From assembly GCA_032622095.1 (NCBI GenBank), contig CP136064.1, forward strand, positions 189,275,794-189,339,793: 64,000 bases of DNA, given 5' to 3'. The DNA comes from Siphonodentalium dalli. Lineage: Eukaryota; Mollusca; Scaphopoda; Gadilida; Siphonodentaliidae. The position numbers and the translations under genes are program-made. Under the pieces are notes generated by a model that saw only the letters and a program-made list of their open reading frames with translations, did no database searches and was not told where the DNA came from. Positions 45,973 through 58,355 of this stretch are shown one piece after another (positions within the stretch are counted from its first letter, which is position 1; the number at the start of each line of letters is the position of its first letter).

Positions 45973-46275
45973 TTTAAAGGAACACAAGGCACTTGCAGTG
46001 TGTAAATGTACGAAAAATATAAAAGTCTGTAAAAACATCACCACGAGGAAGATGGCGAAACTTTGTTCTAATATTCATTATTGATAGTCATCCAATAACG
46101 AAATTTCACACTTTCATTGGTAAGTAAACAAAACTGTGATTTGTAATCAACATCCCTAATCTCATAGAAAGTTCAAATATTTTAGTCTAAATATAAATTT
46201 CCAAATAGTTTTCAATGCTTTGACCTTTAGCAATGCTTACTGTAAAGTTTAGATTAAACTTTGGTATTTTATTGG
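45973..46275 (+). repeat. Dispersed repeat, copy 2 (pair at 32207)
   Basis: Shares AGGCACT-CAGTG-GTAAATGT, CTTTGTTCTAATATTCATTA and AGAAAGTTCAAATATTTTAG with 32207-32530 in the same order and orientation. Confidence 0.75.
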
Positions 46276-46811
46276 ACACACAATGAGGTTCTGACAGTCC
46301 ATTAAGTTGACATTGGGTTCTGATGTCACACCATCTGAGGAACCAATGAGCGTGTGGACAGGGCCGACATAGTGGCATACATCTGAAAAATGTTAATTAT
46401 TTCAGTGAATGGAACGAGCTCCGCCTGTGGGCTCGATCGATCCATTCGCTTAAATAATGTACAGTTTTCAGCCATTATTCTATACATAAACTTCAAATAA
46501 AACAACCATATTCTGTGCGACAAAATTCCATGGCCAAGACGAAATATAACAAATGTCCATAACTATTCCAGGCCTGGAAGTGAAATTATTGAATTCCATG
46601 ACTTTTTCAGATTTAAGGACACCATACAAACCCTGTTCATAATATGTTATGATTCACTCTCTCATCCCAAACTGAGATGAAAATTTGAAAATTATTTAAA
46701 GCCGTAAACTTCTCTGTTTGAAAGGACCCACTCAGTTACAAATATCCACATTGATTCTATCTATTTAAGAAACCAACAATATTGTGCGAGAAAGAACAAA
46801 GAAACAGGATT

Positions 46812-47010
46812 ATTAATCCATTCTATACTGAATAGTTATTGACGAGTAGTTATCATCATTTGTTGAACTTATTATCTAAACATTTCCCACCAATGAATAG
46901 GAATCCTTCTTCACTTGTACTATCTGTCGTCTGATTCAATTTCATGAACATTCCTCCAGATGAATAATAAATCATTCCAATGTATACTATTATAACTGAA
47001 TTCAGTTATA
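46812..47010. mobile_element. Family E foldback next to the PDZ2 exon
   Basis: TTAATCCATTCTATACTGAA, TTTGTTGAACTTATTATCTA, TTCCCACCAATGAATAGGAA, TATACTATTATAACTGAATT. Ends 38 bp from the Dlg exon at 47048. Confidence 0.75.
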
Positions 47011-47047
47011 AAGGGAATCAATATTCAAAGATGATCAAAAGCCTTAC

Positions 47048-47195
47048 CTGGTGTCATCTGATTACTTTCAAATGAGGTGTTTACTTCAGGAACATATGTT
47101 GGTTTAGCGATTGTGAGCAAAACAATGTTAGAGGTGGCTTTCAGCGCACTCACAGCCTCTTCATGTGAAACGTCATCCAACTGCCCATCGTTCAC
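47048..47195 (-). CDS. dlg1: Discs-large exon: C-terminal half of PDZ2 and start of linker
   Basis: 148-nt coding exon reading VNDGQLDDVSHEEAVSALKA, then TSNIVLLTIAKPTYVPEV, then NTSFESNQMTP. It completes PDZ2: V-S-H-E-E-A-V-x-A-L-K is helix alpha-B with the class I His, and IVLLTIAKPT is the last strand, close to the vertebrate V-Y-L-K-V-A-K-P-T pattern. The acceptor is CTGTTCCAG and the donor CAG|GTAAGG. One base (G) is left over and makes Glu with the AA at the start of the next exon. The intron downstream (42336-47047) holds hAT, TTAA-foldback and family G repeats. Confidence 0.95.
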
Positions 47196-47272
47196 CTGGA
47201 ACAGCGAGAAAGCAGCAGATAAATAGAGGATGTGCATTATTTACAGACAAAGGTTGCTTTCATTACAAACTA

Positions 47273-47667
47273 CAGTAATGCCCTAAATAATCGACTCCTT
47301 AGCCACAGCAGAATTATGGGTAATTTTCAGGATTTAGTCGGACATATGGCTTGTTGCCATTCATCGGAAAGCTCTCTCTTAACTCTTTCAGTGCCAGGCT
47401 TATTTTGTAGGTTTAGTGCCAGGGAATCTTACGTTTTTCATGGGCATCAAAATTATTACTATGAATACTTGGTGATATAGTTTTGAGTTATAACATGCCC
47501 CTAAGGACTTATCCAGTTTGTTTTTAAATTCGCTATAGCATGCTTAAGCATACCCAAACAAAATTCAACACCCAACCCCTGGCACTCTACAGACCGTAAA
47601 TTAGGGCTGATGAGATCGGCCCCTGGCACTGAAAGAGTTAAGAAGTCGATTATTTAGAGCATTACTG
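47273..47667. mobile_element. Family A MITE carrying a nested family D element
   Basis: Left arm 47273-47380 (CAGTAATGCCCTAAATAATC ... AAAGCTCTC), right end 47642-47667 (GAAGTCGATTATTTAGAGCA, TTACTG), TA on both sides. The middle is a TTAA-flanked insertion. Confidence 0.92.
47383..47637. mobile_element. Family D element nested in family A
   Basis: CTCTTTCAGTGCCAGG and CCTGGCACTGAAAGAG are perfect inverted 16-bp ends with TTAA at 47379-47382 and 47638-47641. piggyBac-type. No hairpin of the GCATTCTC type inside, so a subfamily distinct from 29113-29342. Confidence 0.92.
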
Positions 47668-48348
47668 TATATCTTCAACATTCATTCCACATAAAGATTC
47701 AGTCTGAGTCTCTTCTATTTGCAGATTTTATTCGGTGGTTGTTCAAGATTTAGTCGTGAGGCGCTGTTGCTTGATAAATGGCAAATATGATGTACCTTGC
47801 TACACGAGATGACAATCAACAAAAGTGGCCAATATATGATAACCATCAAATCCCATTGATTGGATAATCCTATACCGCCGTGATATCAATCTGATCAATG
47901 ACAACAGATAGCTTTGCATTGAACCTCGACTGGTATATAATCCCAGTTGGTGAATACAAGCCCAAAAGTCTCTAATAATGGTGTTACATGTTTTACCTGT
48001 CCAGACATAGACCTATACATACTGCAATCAACAGTTATTTACACTCATGACAGCTGATTATTAATTGTAGAGTATATCTGTTTTCTTCCATGGTTCAGTC
48101 CAGTGTCAATTTTTTTTTTAATTTGACATCGAAAGAGGCAATATCTTCCGACTCTGGACATGGTCTGTAATTTTTGTTCAAACACTAGTAGGGGTGTGTG
48201 GGTAAGACAGCAGCCCAGAAAACACACTTTTTCATGGCCCGTTTTTTTTCTTTAGATGCCTACAAAGTAATCATTGGGAATCAACTAGCTAATCACTTAT
48301 AAGAAAGTATCCAGTTCTCAGCTCAGGTTAACAGTAAATTGTTTATCA

Positions 48349-48452
48349 CTTTCTATACTAAATGGATTCTGATATACAAATATTCTCTGGAATGGTCTAT
48401 TATTCATTTGGAGGCGAACTACTAGTCAGGAGTATTTAGTATAGAAAGGGTT
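48349..48452. mobile_element. Family E, short internally deleted copy
   Basis: CACTTTCTATACTAAATGGA at left, TTTAGTATAGAAAGGGTTG at right, about 100 bp. Confidence 0.75.
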
Positions 48453-51400
48453 GAAATGATAATGAATGTCGCTAGATTCTTCATCAATTTTGAATAAAAT
48501 TTATGATATTACTTTCAAACGTACATGCATGTAAAAGCACATACATGTGTATACATGCAGAGGCATGTACAACTCAATAAAATTCCATAAACTATTTTTT
48601 TTATATGGACGTATGAATATTGCTCAGAATTCAGAAATTGGGGAAAAAAATCTCAATACTTCTAATTGGAAATGGGCCCCATATTAGGCTCCAGTTGTTG
48701 CCCAAAAAACATCCCTGGGAAGTTAATGACAGATGGGTCACAGTTTAGCGCTTGAACCTCAATTGGAAGATTTCTTAAAAATTACAACACAGATGTGGTC
48801 CTCCTATGGATGCTTGAGTACAAAAATGTTAAAAGAATGTCAGGAAATAACACCAAAGTAAAAAAAACGCTGTCAGATGGATTTCAAATCTATCTTGGCA
48901 TTCAGGCTATAATGCCCACTTCAGCAATACCCCACGAAACAAATGAATTTGTGTGAATTCAAAGAGGGACTTCATGTCCTAAGCATGTTATTAGATTTAA
49001 ACCAATCACCGTTTATAGCATGTTGAGCACAGGCAATATTCAATCTTTGTCACAAGCAGATGTGGAAAACTGTAATTCACAAATTAAAATGAGAGAAAAT
49101 ACAAATGGCCCAGAGCATGTCTGGTGAAGATGGATGGTAGGGATAATCCAGGCTATTAAACTAAAGCTTGATGTCACACAATGCTCACGTGATGATGCCT
49201 TAATAAGGCCAAAGAATTCATAGGTTCTAATCGATGCCAGACAATTTCTAAAGTTTGTCTTGAAGTTCTTCAACCTTTTGATTACTGAATGAATTTTCCC
49301 CTAGTTTTCTCCTCACCTGTGTACTTCCCACAATATAAAACCAATGGCGAATGATATACAAAGAAAATTTTATTTGCCATTTTGCTTTAAAAAAAAGTCT
49401 TCTTCAGAGCTGTACACATCAAAAGTTAATTGCCTTATTTTGAAATATATTGAAGTGGACATCGCTAAAAGCCAAATGGTTGATTCTGCCTGATTGACAT
49501 GAAAATAAATTTAAGACTCCAGTCACAAATTCATTTTCATTATAATTATCATTTTGTTTGCATCGTTCTTAGAGCACACAACTTATCACAAGTGTATTTG
49601 CCCTAATCTGTGGCTCAAATTCATTCATTTGTTGCATATATTCTGTCGAGTATAAAAGTAGATGGTCCCCTAAATGGCCAGATTTAGTGTACAGTACCCC
49701 TTTAAAGTGAAATCTAATAATAATTGCTAGACAAAATGCTATCAGAACTTCAATGAATAGAATCATACTGCAAGCACAAAATTCCCACTGGAGATGCAGG
49801 TACTAGAATCTATCTTGCACTGCAGTTATAAAAACTATATGTCAAACAATGCACTGACAAGAGTTTCCTGGCAAATTCTACGTTCAGACAAAGCAGATAA
49901 AATAATGAGATTAATTCCTGCAGATAGCAAATGGAGAAATTCTAGTTGAAAGTCATCTAAATAGGATAGAAAGTCTCATGGGAAACAAAAGCAGGAAAAA
50001 CACAATAGTTCCTTCCCGGAACATTTGCACTATGAATTCACAGGGGAAGTGGTTCAATTAATCCAGGCCTAAAACAAATACCTGGCTTATGTTGCGAATA
50101 TGTAGTAAACTTGGATGAGGGGGCAATATTTAGAATCTCTATCTCAGTAGCTTGTAGATGCAAATGAAAGTGTCTGTGACACTGTAGCTCAAATTGGGGA
50201 TTCATTGTAAAACTATTTTCAAGTCGTCATCATGTGTGTTCAGTCAAATTTTGACGACAATAAAATTATGTTAATCACAGCTCGCCACTCATGATGATCC
50301 ATTGTTCGTGACCAAGAATAATGCTCCGGTGACTCGTCACACATTTCTCAGTCTGCTCTGAGACACTCTCCAAGATTCTAACTTAAATCCAGCATTGTAC
50401 TCGAAGCACAGTTTCAGAATGTTGTAATGCTTGTTCTCATTCAAACATTAGTTTGATGCTCCTCCAAGTGTTACACGCGGCATATGAGAACATCTCACAA
50501 AATCCGGAGGAGCGCTCAGAAAGCTTTAGCATCATCATCCGTCCATAACTGATTGACTCATACATGTACACTAATATGTTTTCTAATTTTTAACCAATGT
50601 ACCCGACGTAACAACAGGGTACAAAAGTTGTGAATTTTTTCGGCGTACCAAAATTTGCCATATATGATTGCCATACTGCATTATTTAATTCATGCCTTCA
50701 TGCTCCGTGACTATCTAGATGGTGCTGCTTCATAGAGGCTCTCTGCAATATGAATAACATACTGCTACGTTTTGTGTTCATCAGCCTCCATTTAATCAGC
50801 TAAGATCAATTATCATTATAAGAAGTTCGCTGACATATACTGAAATAAATCCAGTCATATAGACTATGGGTGCATATATATTTGTACATTAGCAGAAGTT
50901 AAGATAGCGGGAAAAGATCCTGATTTACATCCACTGCATATAGGATATTCTACATCATGTTAATTATTATGAGAATTAATTATTATATGACATATCTTTA
51001 AATCTCGTGACAGAACATGTTTCAATACCATAATAAAGCTATGCAAAGACATTAAATATATAACTTAAATATTAGTCTTAAAGTCACATCCCGAAAATAG
51101 AGAACTAACTCGTAGTAATTCACATATCCATCCATTGTTGCAACAATTTCTTGCGAGTAATGTAGCTATAACTACTGAGTTGATTTATATCTCGGTATAT
51201 GAATTTGTAATGATATATTAATATTACATATATGTGAGTTCTGCAAAGTTATTTCAAGTCCCATATGGCCCCTTAGAACAAGTACGGCAGTTACTTAGAA
51301 TCAGAAGATTGATTATAGCTAACTATTCATTCAAGTGCATAAACTCTTACTTTAATCCCTATTGGCAGGTTTGTTTAATATTCTTCACATGTGAATGTCC

Positions 51401-51824
51401 CAACTCAAAATTGCATGCTTTTCTCTAACTTTTGTTAGCCGATATCGCAAAAAACATCAAATTAATTATCCAGGAGAAATTCCATAATTGTAAGCGACGC
51501 AAAGTAAAATCGCTCACAAATTCACTTAAATCGTGAAATTTCGAGTTGGGACCTTCACCTGAAGTGATGTACATTATTAAAGAACAGATAATAACAAAGA
51601 AATAAATTCCCCACAATCTTTTTCGACTTTATAAGGTTCGCTGTCAAAACTACAAAAAGTTCTAATGTTTTGTACTGGTGGAATATGATCTCTATGGGTG
51701 TTAGCCGGAGTAGAGATTCATCGAATGATCTACACCTGCTAGTATAATGCAGTCGAAATGCACATGCATTGCTATTATGTCAGGTCAATGTAATCATATT
51801 TCCTATGTCCCACTGATTTTTAAA
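48453..51824. other. MITE-free part of the Dlg intron
   Basis: 3.4 kb with none of the families A-G, in contrast to the rest of the intron. Around 50450-50570 is a more GC-balanced patch (ACACGCGGCATATGAGAACA, CCGGAGGAGCGCTCAGAAAG). No exon could be proven. Confidence 0.45.
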
Positions 51825-52078
51825 CAAGCCTTGAAATAGGGTGTCTGTCATTTGCAGAATGAGGTCCCCAGAGGGTGAATTTAGTTATGCTACCCCGCAT
51901 AGCGGGCTAGCATCACCAAATTCACCCTCTGGGGACCTCATTCTGCTTACACCTCAGCAGAATGAGGTTCCCAGAGTGTGAATTTGGTGATGCTAGCCCG
52001 CTATGTGGGGTAGCATCACTAAATCCGCCCTCTGGGGACCTCATTCTGCAAATGACAGACACACTATTTCAAGGCTTG
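51825..52078. mobile_element. Family B element, two hairpins without core
   Basis: CAAGCCTTGAAATAG and CTATTTCAAGGCTTG ends; two hairpins back to back (51857-51950, 51958-52050), the core lost. Confidence 0.85.
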
Positions 52079-52256
52079 CCATTAAATCTAGTTAATGGAT
52101 CAAGCATGGTTTGGAAGTTAGCTATCCGTAATACCAATGGGATAGTTTACGGTGTACAATAGAAGAAACCATTATCTAACAAGTCCTAATGGGCATAGTC
52201 AGTGATTATCTCTGCTCATGACATTATAGCGCATAATGCTCCATTGGTCTTATGAG

Positions 52257-52797
52257 CAAGCCTTGCAATAGTGTGTCTGTCATTTGCAGAATGAGCTCCC
52301 CAGAGGGCGAATTTAGTGATGCTATCCCGCACAGGAGGCTACCATCACCTATTCACCCTCTGGGGACCTCATTCTGCTTTGGCCTCATCCTCTGGGATGT
52401 ATCTGTAGTCTCAAAATAATTACTTCTGCTCAGTTTCTATATCCCCTCGATATCCCCTAATTTGAAGAAGATAAATTGTATAATCGAGGTGACTAATGGG
52501 TGAACCTCACCAACTTCAACTGGGGAATCTGACCCTAGGTCTCCAATAGCAGTAGAGGCCTAAGCAGAATGAGGTTCCAAGAGGGTAAATTTGGTGATGT
52601 TAGCCCTCTGCATGGGATAGCGTCACTAAATTCACACTATGGGGACCTCATTCTGCAATGACAGACAAAGGCCTAAGCAGAATGAGGTTCCAAGAGGGTA
52701 ACTTTGGTGATGTTAACCTGCTGCATGGGATAGCGTCACTAAATTCACACTGTGGGGACCTCATTCTGTAATGACAGACAAACTATTTCAAGGCTTG
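52257..52797. mobile_element. Family B element with duplicated right hairpin
   Basis: CAAGCCTTGCAATAG and CTATTTCAAGGCTTG ends; left hairpin 52285-52378; core; right hairpin twice (52560-52660 and 52676-52775), the two copies nearly identical. Confidence 0.85.
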
Positions 52798-53355
52798 CCC
52801 ATGAGCTGGCACAAGGAGCATATATGTTTCCAGAAAACTGAGTAGTTATTTCTATAGTACAATATTTACACTCCTACATGCATTCACTGTGGAACATGAA
52901 TAGAGGATGCTGATCAGTTGAAATCACGTCATGTGACATTATTCCATTAACACAACTTGAAATGTGCTACCATAATATTGCTGAAACCAGGTGCTAAATT
53001 CTCTTTTAATCTGCCAGTTGAGTGTAATTATAAGAAATTTAAGTTGATTTTCGTTACGTTCCATGGAGATTGGATGCAAGTTGGATTGACATTTTTATGT
53101 GTGGATAAAATGTCAGACCTACTTCCATCCGTACTCCATGGAACGCAAGCAACTAAACATCACTTTAAAAGAAACTGTGAAGCTTCAACAAAGTCATGTT
53201 TAATTGTCAGCTAAGCTATCTCCCTAACTCTGATAATCAAATTACGATAGTTACTCTGCTATCATTTTGAACACATTGACACTGACATCGCTCACTGATG
53301 ACCTCTATGAGTATCTGAGATAATAGATAATAATTTGATGTTTAATTATACTCAC

Positions 53356-53492
53356 AGCCATTAGCCGATCCCCAACAGCGAGGCGGCCATCTTGTTCGGC
53401 AGCTCCACCTTCAATAATTTTAGTAATAAATATCCCCGTGTCCCCTGGAATGTGTTCATTGTTAACCCCTCCTGCAATACTAAACCCCAAAC
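53356..53492 (-). CDS. dlg1: Discs-large exon: N-terminal half of PDZ2 with GLGF loop
   Basis: 137-nt coding exon. With the split Gly codon it reads [20 protein letters not shown], then [18 protein letters not shown], then [12 protein letters not shown] is the carboxylate-binding loop and NNEHIPGD is typical of PDZ2 of DLG1-4, where PDZ1 has a different sequence. [14 protein letters not shown] and VGDRL are the beta-C/alpha-A and beta-D motifs. The acceptor is ATTTTCAG and the donor GTGAGT. It ends in phase 0, joining to VNDGQ of the exon at 47195. This is the most diagnostic exon in the window. The flanking introns carry family A, B, C and E transposons. Confidence 0.96.
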
Positions 53493-53668
53493 CTGAAAAT
53501 AGAACAAACAATTTCAAAATAAAATGAAACTGAGATATATAACCAGTTGAACACATGCTGGGTAAACCAAATGTCAAAACTGAGGAGAATACACTGAGTT
53601 CATGCTGTCGGTGGCCAAAAATTTTCAAACATACAAACAGTAATCACCTTTCCGAATATCGTCAGATA

Positions 53669-53800
53669 CAGTAATGCCCTAAATAATCGACTCCTTATCC
53701 ACAGCAGAATTATGGGTAATTTTTCAGGATTTAGTCGCAAATATGGCTTGTTGCCATTCATCAGAAAGCTCTCACTGATGAATGGCAACAAGCATATTTT
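53669..53800 (+). mobile_element. Family A left arm and centre
   Basis: CAGTAATGCCCTAAATAATC, centre GCTCTCACTGATGAATGGCA; right terminus lost. Confidence 0.85.
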
Positions 53801-53904
53801 CTCAATGATCCTATATTTTTGTTCATTAATTTTAGCCAGTGTCTGAAGAAGGGCCAAAAAAATCTATGTCTATGAACATGCCTGTAGTCCTGTTTTGTAT
53901 CAGA

Positions 53905-53990
53905 TTAACCCTTTCATGGCGGGACCTGCTCTGGCTCAGCATTAAAGATCCTGTGCCATTGCATTCTGTTATATATCTATTTTAACAGAA
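53905..53990 (+). mobile_element. Family C left-end fragment
   Basis: TTAACCCTTTCATGGCGGGA to GCATTCTGTTATATAT. Confidence 0.7.
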
Positions 53991-54198
53991 ATACCCACTA
54001 TGAAAGCCATCCATGCCTTTAATACCAGATTAACATTGGAAAGAACTGAGTATTATACTAACTGTACACAGGTTAAGTTTGAAGTTCAAATTTATTCAGG
54101 AAAAAAAAATGCATTTCAACAGATACAATTAGTCTAACAATTGCCAAGACATTCAAAGATTGGCTCATTAACAATCCAATGCCTCACAGATATGGTAG

Positions 54199-54379
54199 TT
54201 TAACCATTTCATGATAGAAGCTGTGCTGGTGTAACATTAAAGATCCTGTGCCAGTGCATAGGGAGGCTCGGATATTTTAGAGAATGCACTTGAGAAGGTC
54301 AAGGTAAATATTGTTAGGCCAATGCATTGGCACATGGTTTTCGCAAAATTTCAGAAAGCTCCAGTTATGGAAGGGTTTA
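54199..54379. mobile_element. Family C MITE, hairpins reduced
   Basis: TTAACCATTTCATGATAGAA at left; GGTTTTCGCAAAATTTCAGA and GTTATGGAAGGGTTTA at right. Confidence 0.75.
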
Positions 54380-54700
54380 GAAAATATCCAGCAGATTTAG
54401 ATGATGTTCTTGCAGGTTCTAAGGGAATTATATAATGGCTATCTCTTATCGTATTATGTCAGGCAACATAATGCAACATTCCGCATTTTGGACTGGAGAT
54501 AATGTCACAGAAACCAATAAAGTATAAAGACTGCCAGGTTTTCTCTGATCATACTTTTTTCCGATGGGAGAGCTAATATGTATCTTGATATGAGTGCTAT
54601 TAGCCATTTCAACATTCTGATGACTTCTGTACGTTCTGGTTCATATTCAATTCAGAATACACTTGTGTTTAACCCTTCAATAACGGGATAAAAGAAGATA

Positions 54701-54806
54701 CAGTAATGCCCTAAATAATCGACTCCTTAACCACAGCAGAATTATGGGTAATTTTTCAGGATTTAGTCAGAAATAGGGCTTGTTGCCATTCATTGGAAAG
54801 CTCTCA
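54701..54806 (+). mobile_element. Family A left half
   Basis: CAGTAATGCCCTAAATAATC to GGAAAGCTCTC; TA precedes. Confidence 0.85.
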
Positions 54807-55073
54807 CATGCATTAGACTCGGTATGGCTCAACAACTGGGGTAATAATTTAACTGTTAAACCACGTAGAGACACATGTGATTGAGCGCGATATAAATAAC
54901 TATCCATTATAGACCGTTCCAATGTGTACTTTTAGAACTGAATGGAAAACCCATTCAGAAGTGAACGGGTTACATTTTAGTGTTCATCGTTACTCAAAAA
55001 TGAACCAGTCTATAAACTATTCTTTACAACATACATAGACCATTCTAATGTATACTTTTATAACAAACAGTGT

Positions 55074-56000
55074 TAGGGTTGAAACGATTAATCGACTAGT
55101 CGTAGACGACGCTGAAATGTCAGAACGTCGACTCTGAATTTTGCGGTCGACTAGTCGGAATATAGTGTATTAGTTTCATGTATAACGTTTTCAAGATCGA
55201 TTCCGGCATAAACGGTGTTAACTGCGCGTAAGTTATGGTAAGTATAACGTTTGGTGGCACCCGGAATTGACAGTGTTACTAGTATAGACACACACGGACC
55301 GGTGACCCGACTATTAATTGGACGAATGAAATTGACAACACAATGTCTCAATTGTCGTTTGAGGTCAAAGACATGATGGCAATGATTGACGCGGCGTTGT
55401 AGTTTGTCCGAGACCGCTTTGATACAGACACTGTGTATATTTCCATTGATCTCGCACCGTCGGATTATGATGCGACGCTGGGTGCAGGTCGCTTAAGGTG
55501 ACGTCATTTGTGCTACCGTATATAAATGATACTGACATTAAGAACTGGCTATCGTATTCTACAACGTAGCCTATACTATAGGGCGTATTTAGTCGGAACA
55601 TTAACATTTTATAGAGACACCGCTCGGCACCGGTTTATTGGTGATCACGTGACTAAACGAAATAATCTTGAACGCTGTTATTAAATTTAAAACCTGTATA
55701 AATGAATTGTGTATCTAATCATTATCCACCACATGTCTAATTATATAATTACATTCAGTGTGTTGGATAAATATCAAGATGTTTACAGTATTATTTCCCA
55801 AATAAATTGGTGTGTATGCAGGAAAATGCGCAACGCAATAGAACACCATTGCATCAGTCATCAGTGTACGCCATGTACGATGAATTTTCCGTACAATGTT
55901 ATGTTTGAAAGTTTTGATATCGGGTACCGACTAGTCGACGCAACGCGACTTTTGGGCCTCGACTAGTCGACTCTGAAATTCACTAATCGTTTCAACACTA
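55074..56000. mobile_element. hAT-type non-autonomous element (927 bp) with 8-bp duplication
   Basis: Ends TAGGGTTGAAACGATTA and TAATCGTTTCAACACTA (16 of 17 matching when inverted). AACAGTGT flanks both sides exactly (55066-55073, 56001-56008). Subterminal CGACTAGTCG palindromes on both sides. The interior is GC-richer than the surroundings; two short ORFs show no hAT dimerisation motif. Confidence 0.92.
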
Positions 56001-56008
56001 AACAGTGT

Positions 56009-56227
56009 TAAACTTATTAACTGAACATGTCACACCAACAAACAAGAATGCACTTGGATTATCTGTTTGTCTGCTTTTACTTCATAGAAAATGCAGAAGG
56101 AATCCTATTCATTGGTGGCAAATGTTTAGATAATAAGTTCAACAAACGACCTATGTTGAACTTATTATCTGAACATTTCCTGAAGGATAACTACTCGTCA
56201 ATGAGTATTTATTATATAAAGGGTTAA
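56009..56227. mobile_element. Family E foldback interrupted or preceded by hAT
   Basis: Foldback centre GTTCAACAAACGACCTATGT / TTGAACTTATTATCTGAACA, right end TATTATATAAAGGGTTAA (TTAA 56224-56227). Confidence 0.7.
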
Positions 56228-56263
56228 CAAACCATTCCAATTATGTAGAGAAGGGGAAAAAGT

Positions 56264-56410
56264 CAAATAAATGTTAATTTGAGACTATAAATACTTCCCA
56301 GAAGATGAGGCCTAAGCAGAATAATATCCCCAGACAGCAGGCTAGCATCACTAAATTCACCCTCTGGGGACCTCATTCTGCAAATGACAGGCACACCTAT
56401 TTGTAGGCTT
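56264..56410. mobile_element. Family B right part
   Basis: GATGAGGCCTAAGCAGAATA, CTCTGGGGACCTCATTCTGC, ending ATTTGTAGGCTTG. Confidence 0.7.
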
Positions 56411-57496
56411 GTTAAAGAACTGAATGGGTTTTTATTTATCTTTTCTAGTCACTGCAGGTAATTATCTCCCATCAAGGATATAAAATAGGGAATTTCGTTC
56501 TGCACTATTTGTACAGTCCATAATTTCAAAATCAAATTTACAGTGCAAAGTGTTTACCAAACTCCAAGCAGCGCCCTCTCCGTTATCACTGCGAGATAAC
56601 ACTGCTGGAAGGATGGTACACTGCGGACCGATACATATATTTTTATGTATCGTCAGAACTATTTTTAGTCACATATTATCTTATTTTGACCACCAAAGTT
56701 TGTAATAATGGTAATTCTTTCGATATTGATAAGAACAATATGAACTGAGCCAGACAATTTTAATCCTAAAACACTAGAACTAAGATCATGTCAGAATTCC
56801 TTGTGGCAGTGGTATCTCAGCAGAGCGATGGGAGATAACTCTGTCTGGAGTTTGAGTGTTTACACCTAACAGTTGTTTAAGTGTGAAGTTAAATGCGACT
56901 TTTTCGCTCATTTTGTTGGGGCCAATAACCTGTCGTCTCATTCTAAATTAGTTATGAGGGACCACCCTAGATGTTTCAAATTAGGAGAGGTCACTCCTCC
57001 CTGTTTGTTTGTTAGGGAGAAGTGGACAGTTATCAGGGAGAAGTAAACAATGGCTGAAGTTCAATTGAAGTCCCAACATCACCCTTCTATGATTCAATAA
57101 GTATTATGCACATTAAATATATCATTATAGTGAGTAAAAAACACCATCATAATCGGTAAATATACTTTAAATATTCTTTTGGGACATACATATACTGATA
57201 TATGAGAGAGAAGTCACTTCTCCCTGGGACAAAATTAGGGTGAAGTGGCACATTTTAGGGAGAAGAAGTCTCGCAAGTCACCCTCAAGGCCGGTCCCTGT
57301 TAGTTACCAGTATCTATCAACAAAACATTGATATTATCAACAGAGATAATTATTCACAAGCTTGCAGCACTTTGAAACAAGAATATGAACAGAAAGGAGT
57401 AAAAACTGAAAGAAAGCCCTAAAGGAACAGAGTGCTCCATTAATTTTCTATGACTTGAGAAGCCAACACAACTGGTTCCCCACGTCAGAGGGAGTC
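56411..57496. other. Dlg intron sequence with GGGAGAAGT words
   Basis: Several TTAGGGAGAAGTGGAC-like words at 57015, 57035, 57205 and 57255, partly repeated. No gene seen. Confidence 0.4.
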
Positions 57497-57498
57497 TA

Positions 57499-57739
57499 TT
57501 GACCCTTTCTATATGAAATGGATTCTCCCATCCAGTTTGAAAAGAATATATGGGAATGGTCTAATATTCATCTGGAGAGGTTTTTTTTTCAGAAAAAATA
57601 AGCAGACATTAGATAATATAAGTACAGAATAAGTCTATTTATTGGAGGGAAATGTTCATGTAATTAGTTCAACAAACAACATGTTTCCAAAGCAAAGGGA
57701 TAACTACTCGTCAATGATAATTTAGTATATAAAGGGTTA
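57499..57739. mobile_element. Family E foldback
   Basis: TTGACCCTTTCTATATGAAA left; AATTTAGTATATAAAGGGTT right; interior GTTCAACAAACAACATG and GATAACTACTCGTCAATGAT. Confidence 0.75.
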
Positions 57740-58116
57740 CAGTGTAGGGGCAAATGTTTAAAAACTGAAGCATTGTATACTTTTGTAGCAGAAGCAAGGA
57801 ATATATATATTCAACAACAGGATGGGTTGTTCTGAATAGCAGGATTCAATTCATTTTTTTTAATGTCACATGACCACTAAATCCAATCATAAGCAAAAAT
57901 CAAGCATATTTTCGAGGATTTTTGCAACATTATGGGTTGTTTGGTGATTCTGTTCTGAAGGCTAGGGCTGATTTAAATGCAGTTTTTCCACCATACTGGT
58001 GAAACAGTTTATCTCCCTTCAATTTTCTTTTTATTGTGCTTTGTTAAGCCTCAGAATTTCCATAAGTTCGTTTTTCATAAAACCTCAGTGTATTTCAGAT
58101 AATATGTTATGCCATC

Positions 58117-58355
58117 TTAACCCATTCAATACTAAACACTCATGGATGAGAATCTATCCCTTGATAAATATTCAGATAATTGTTTGTTGATGTTATTATC
58201 TGAACATTTCCTTGAAATGAATATCAATTATTCTGCACTTTTATTATCAGCTGTCTTGCTTATTTTTTCCAGAACAAGCCTCCAGAACAATAATAGACAA
58301 TTCCAATGTGTACTTTTATAACTGAGTGGGAGACTCCAGTCAGTATATAAAGGGT
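58117..58355. mobile_element. Family E foldback
   Basis: TTAACCCATTCAATACTAAA left; CAGTCAGTATATAAAGGGTT right; centre TCAGATAATTGTTTGTTGAT. Confidence 0.75.

Noticed and set aside
53041-53150. CGTTCCATGGA / TCCATGGAACG inverted words as a transposon
   Set aside because: Only about 11 bp match and no target duplication or further pairing.
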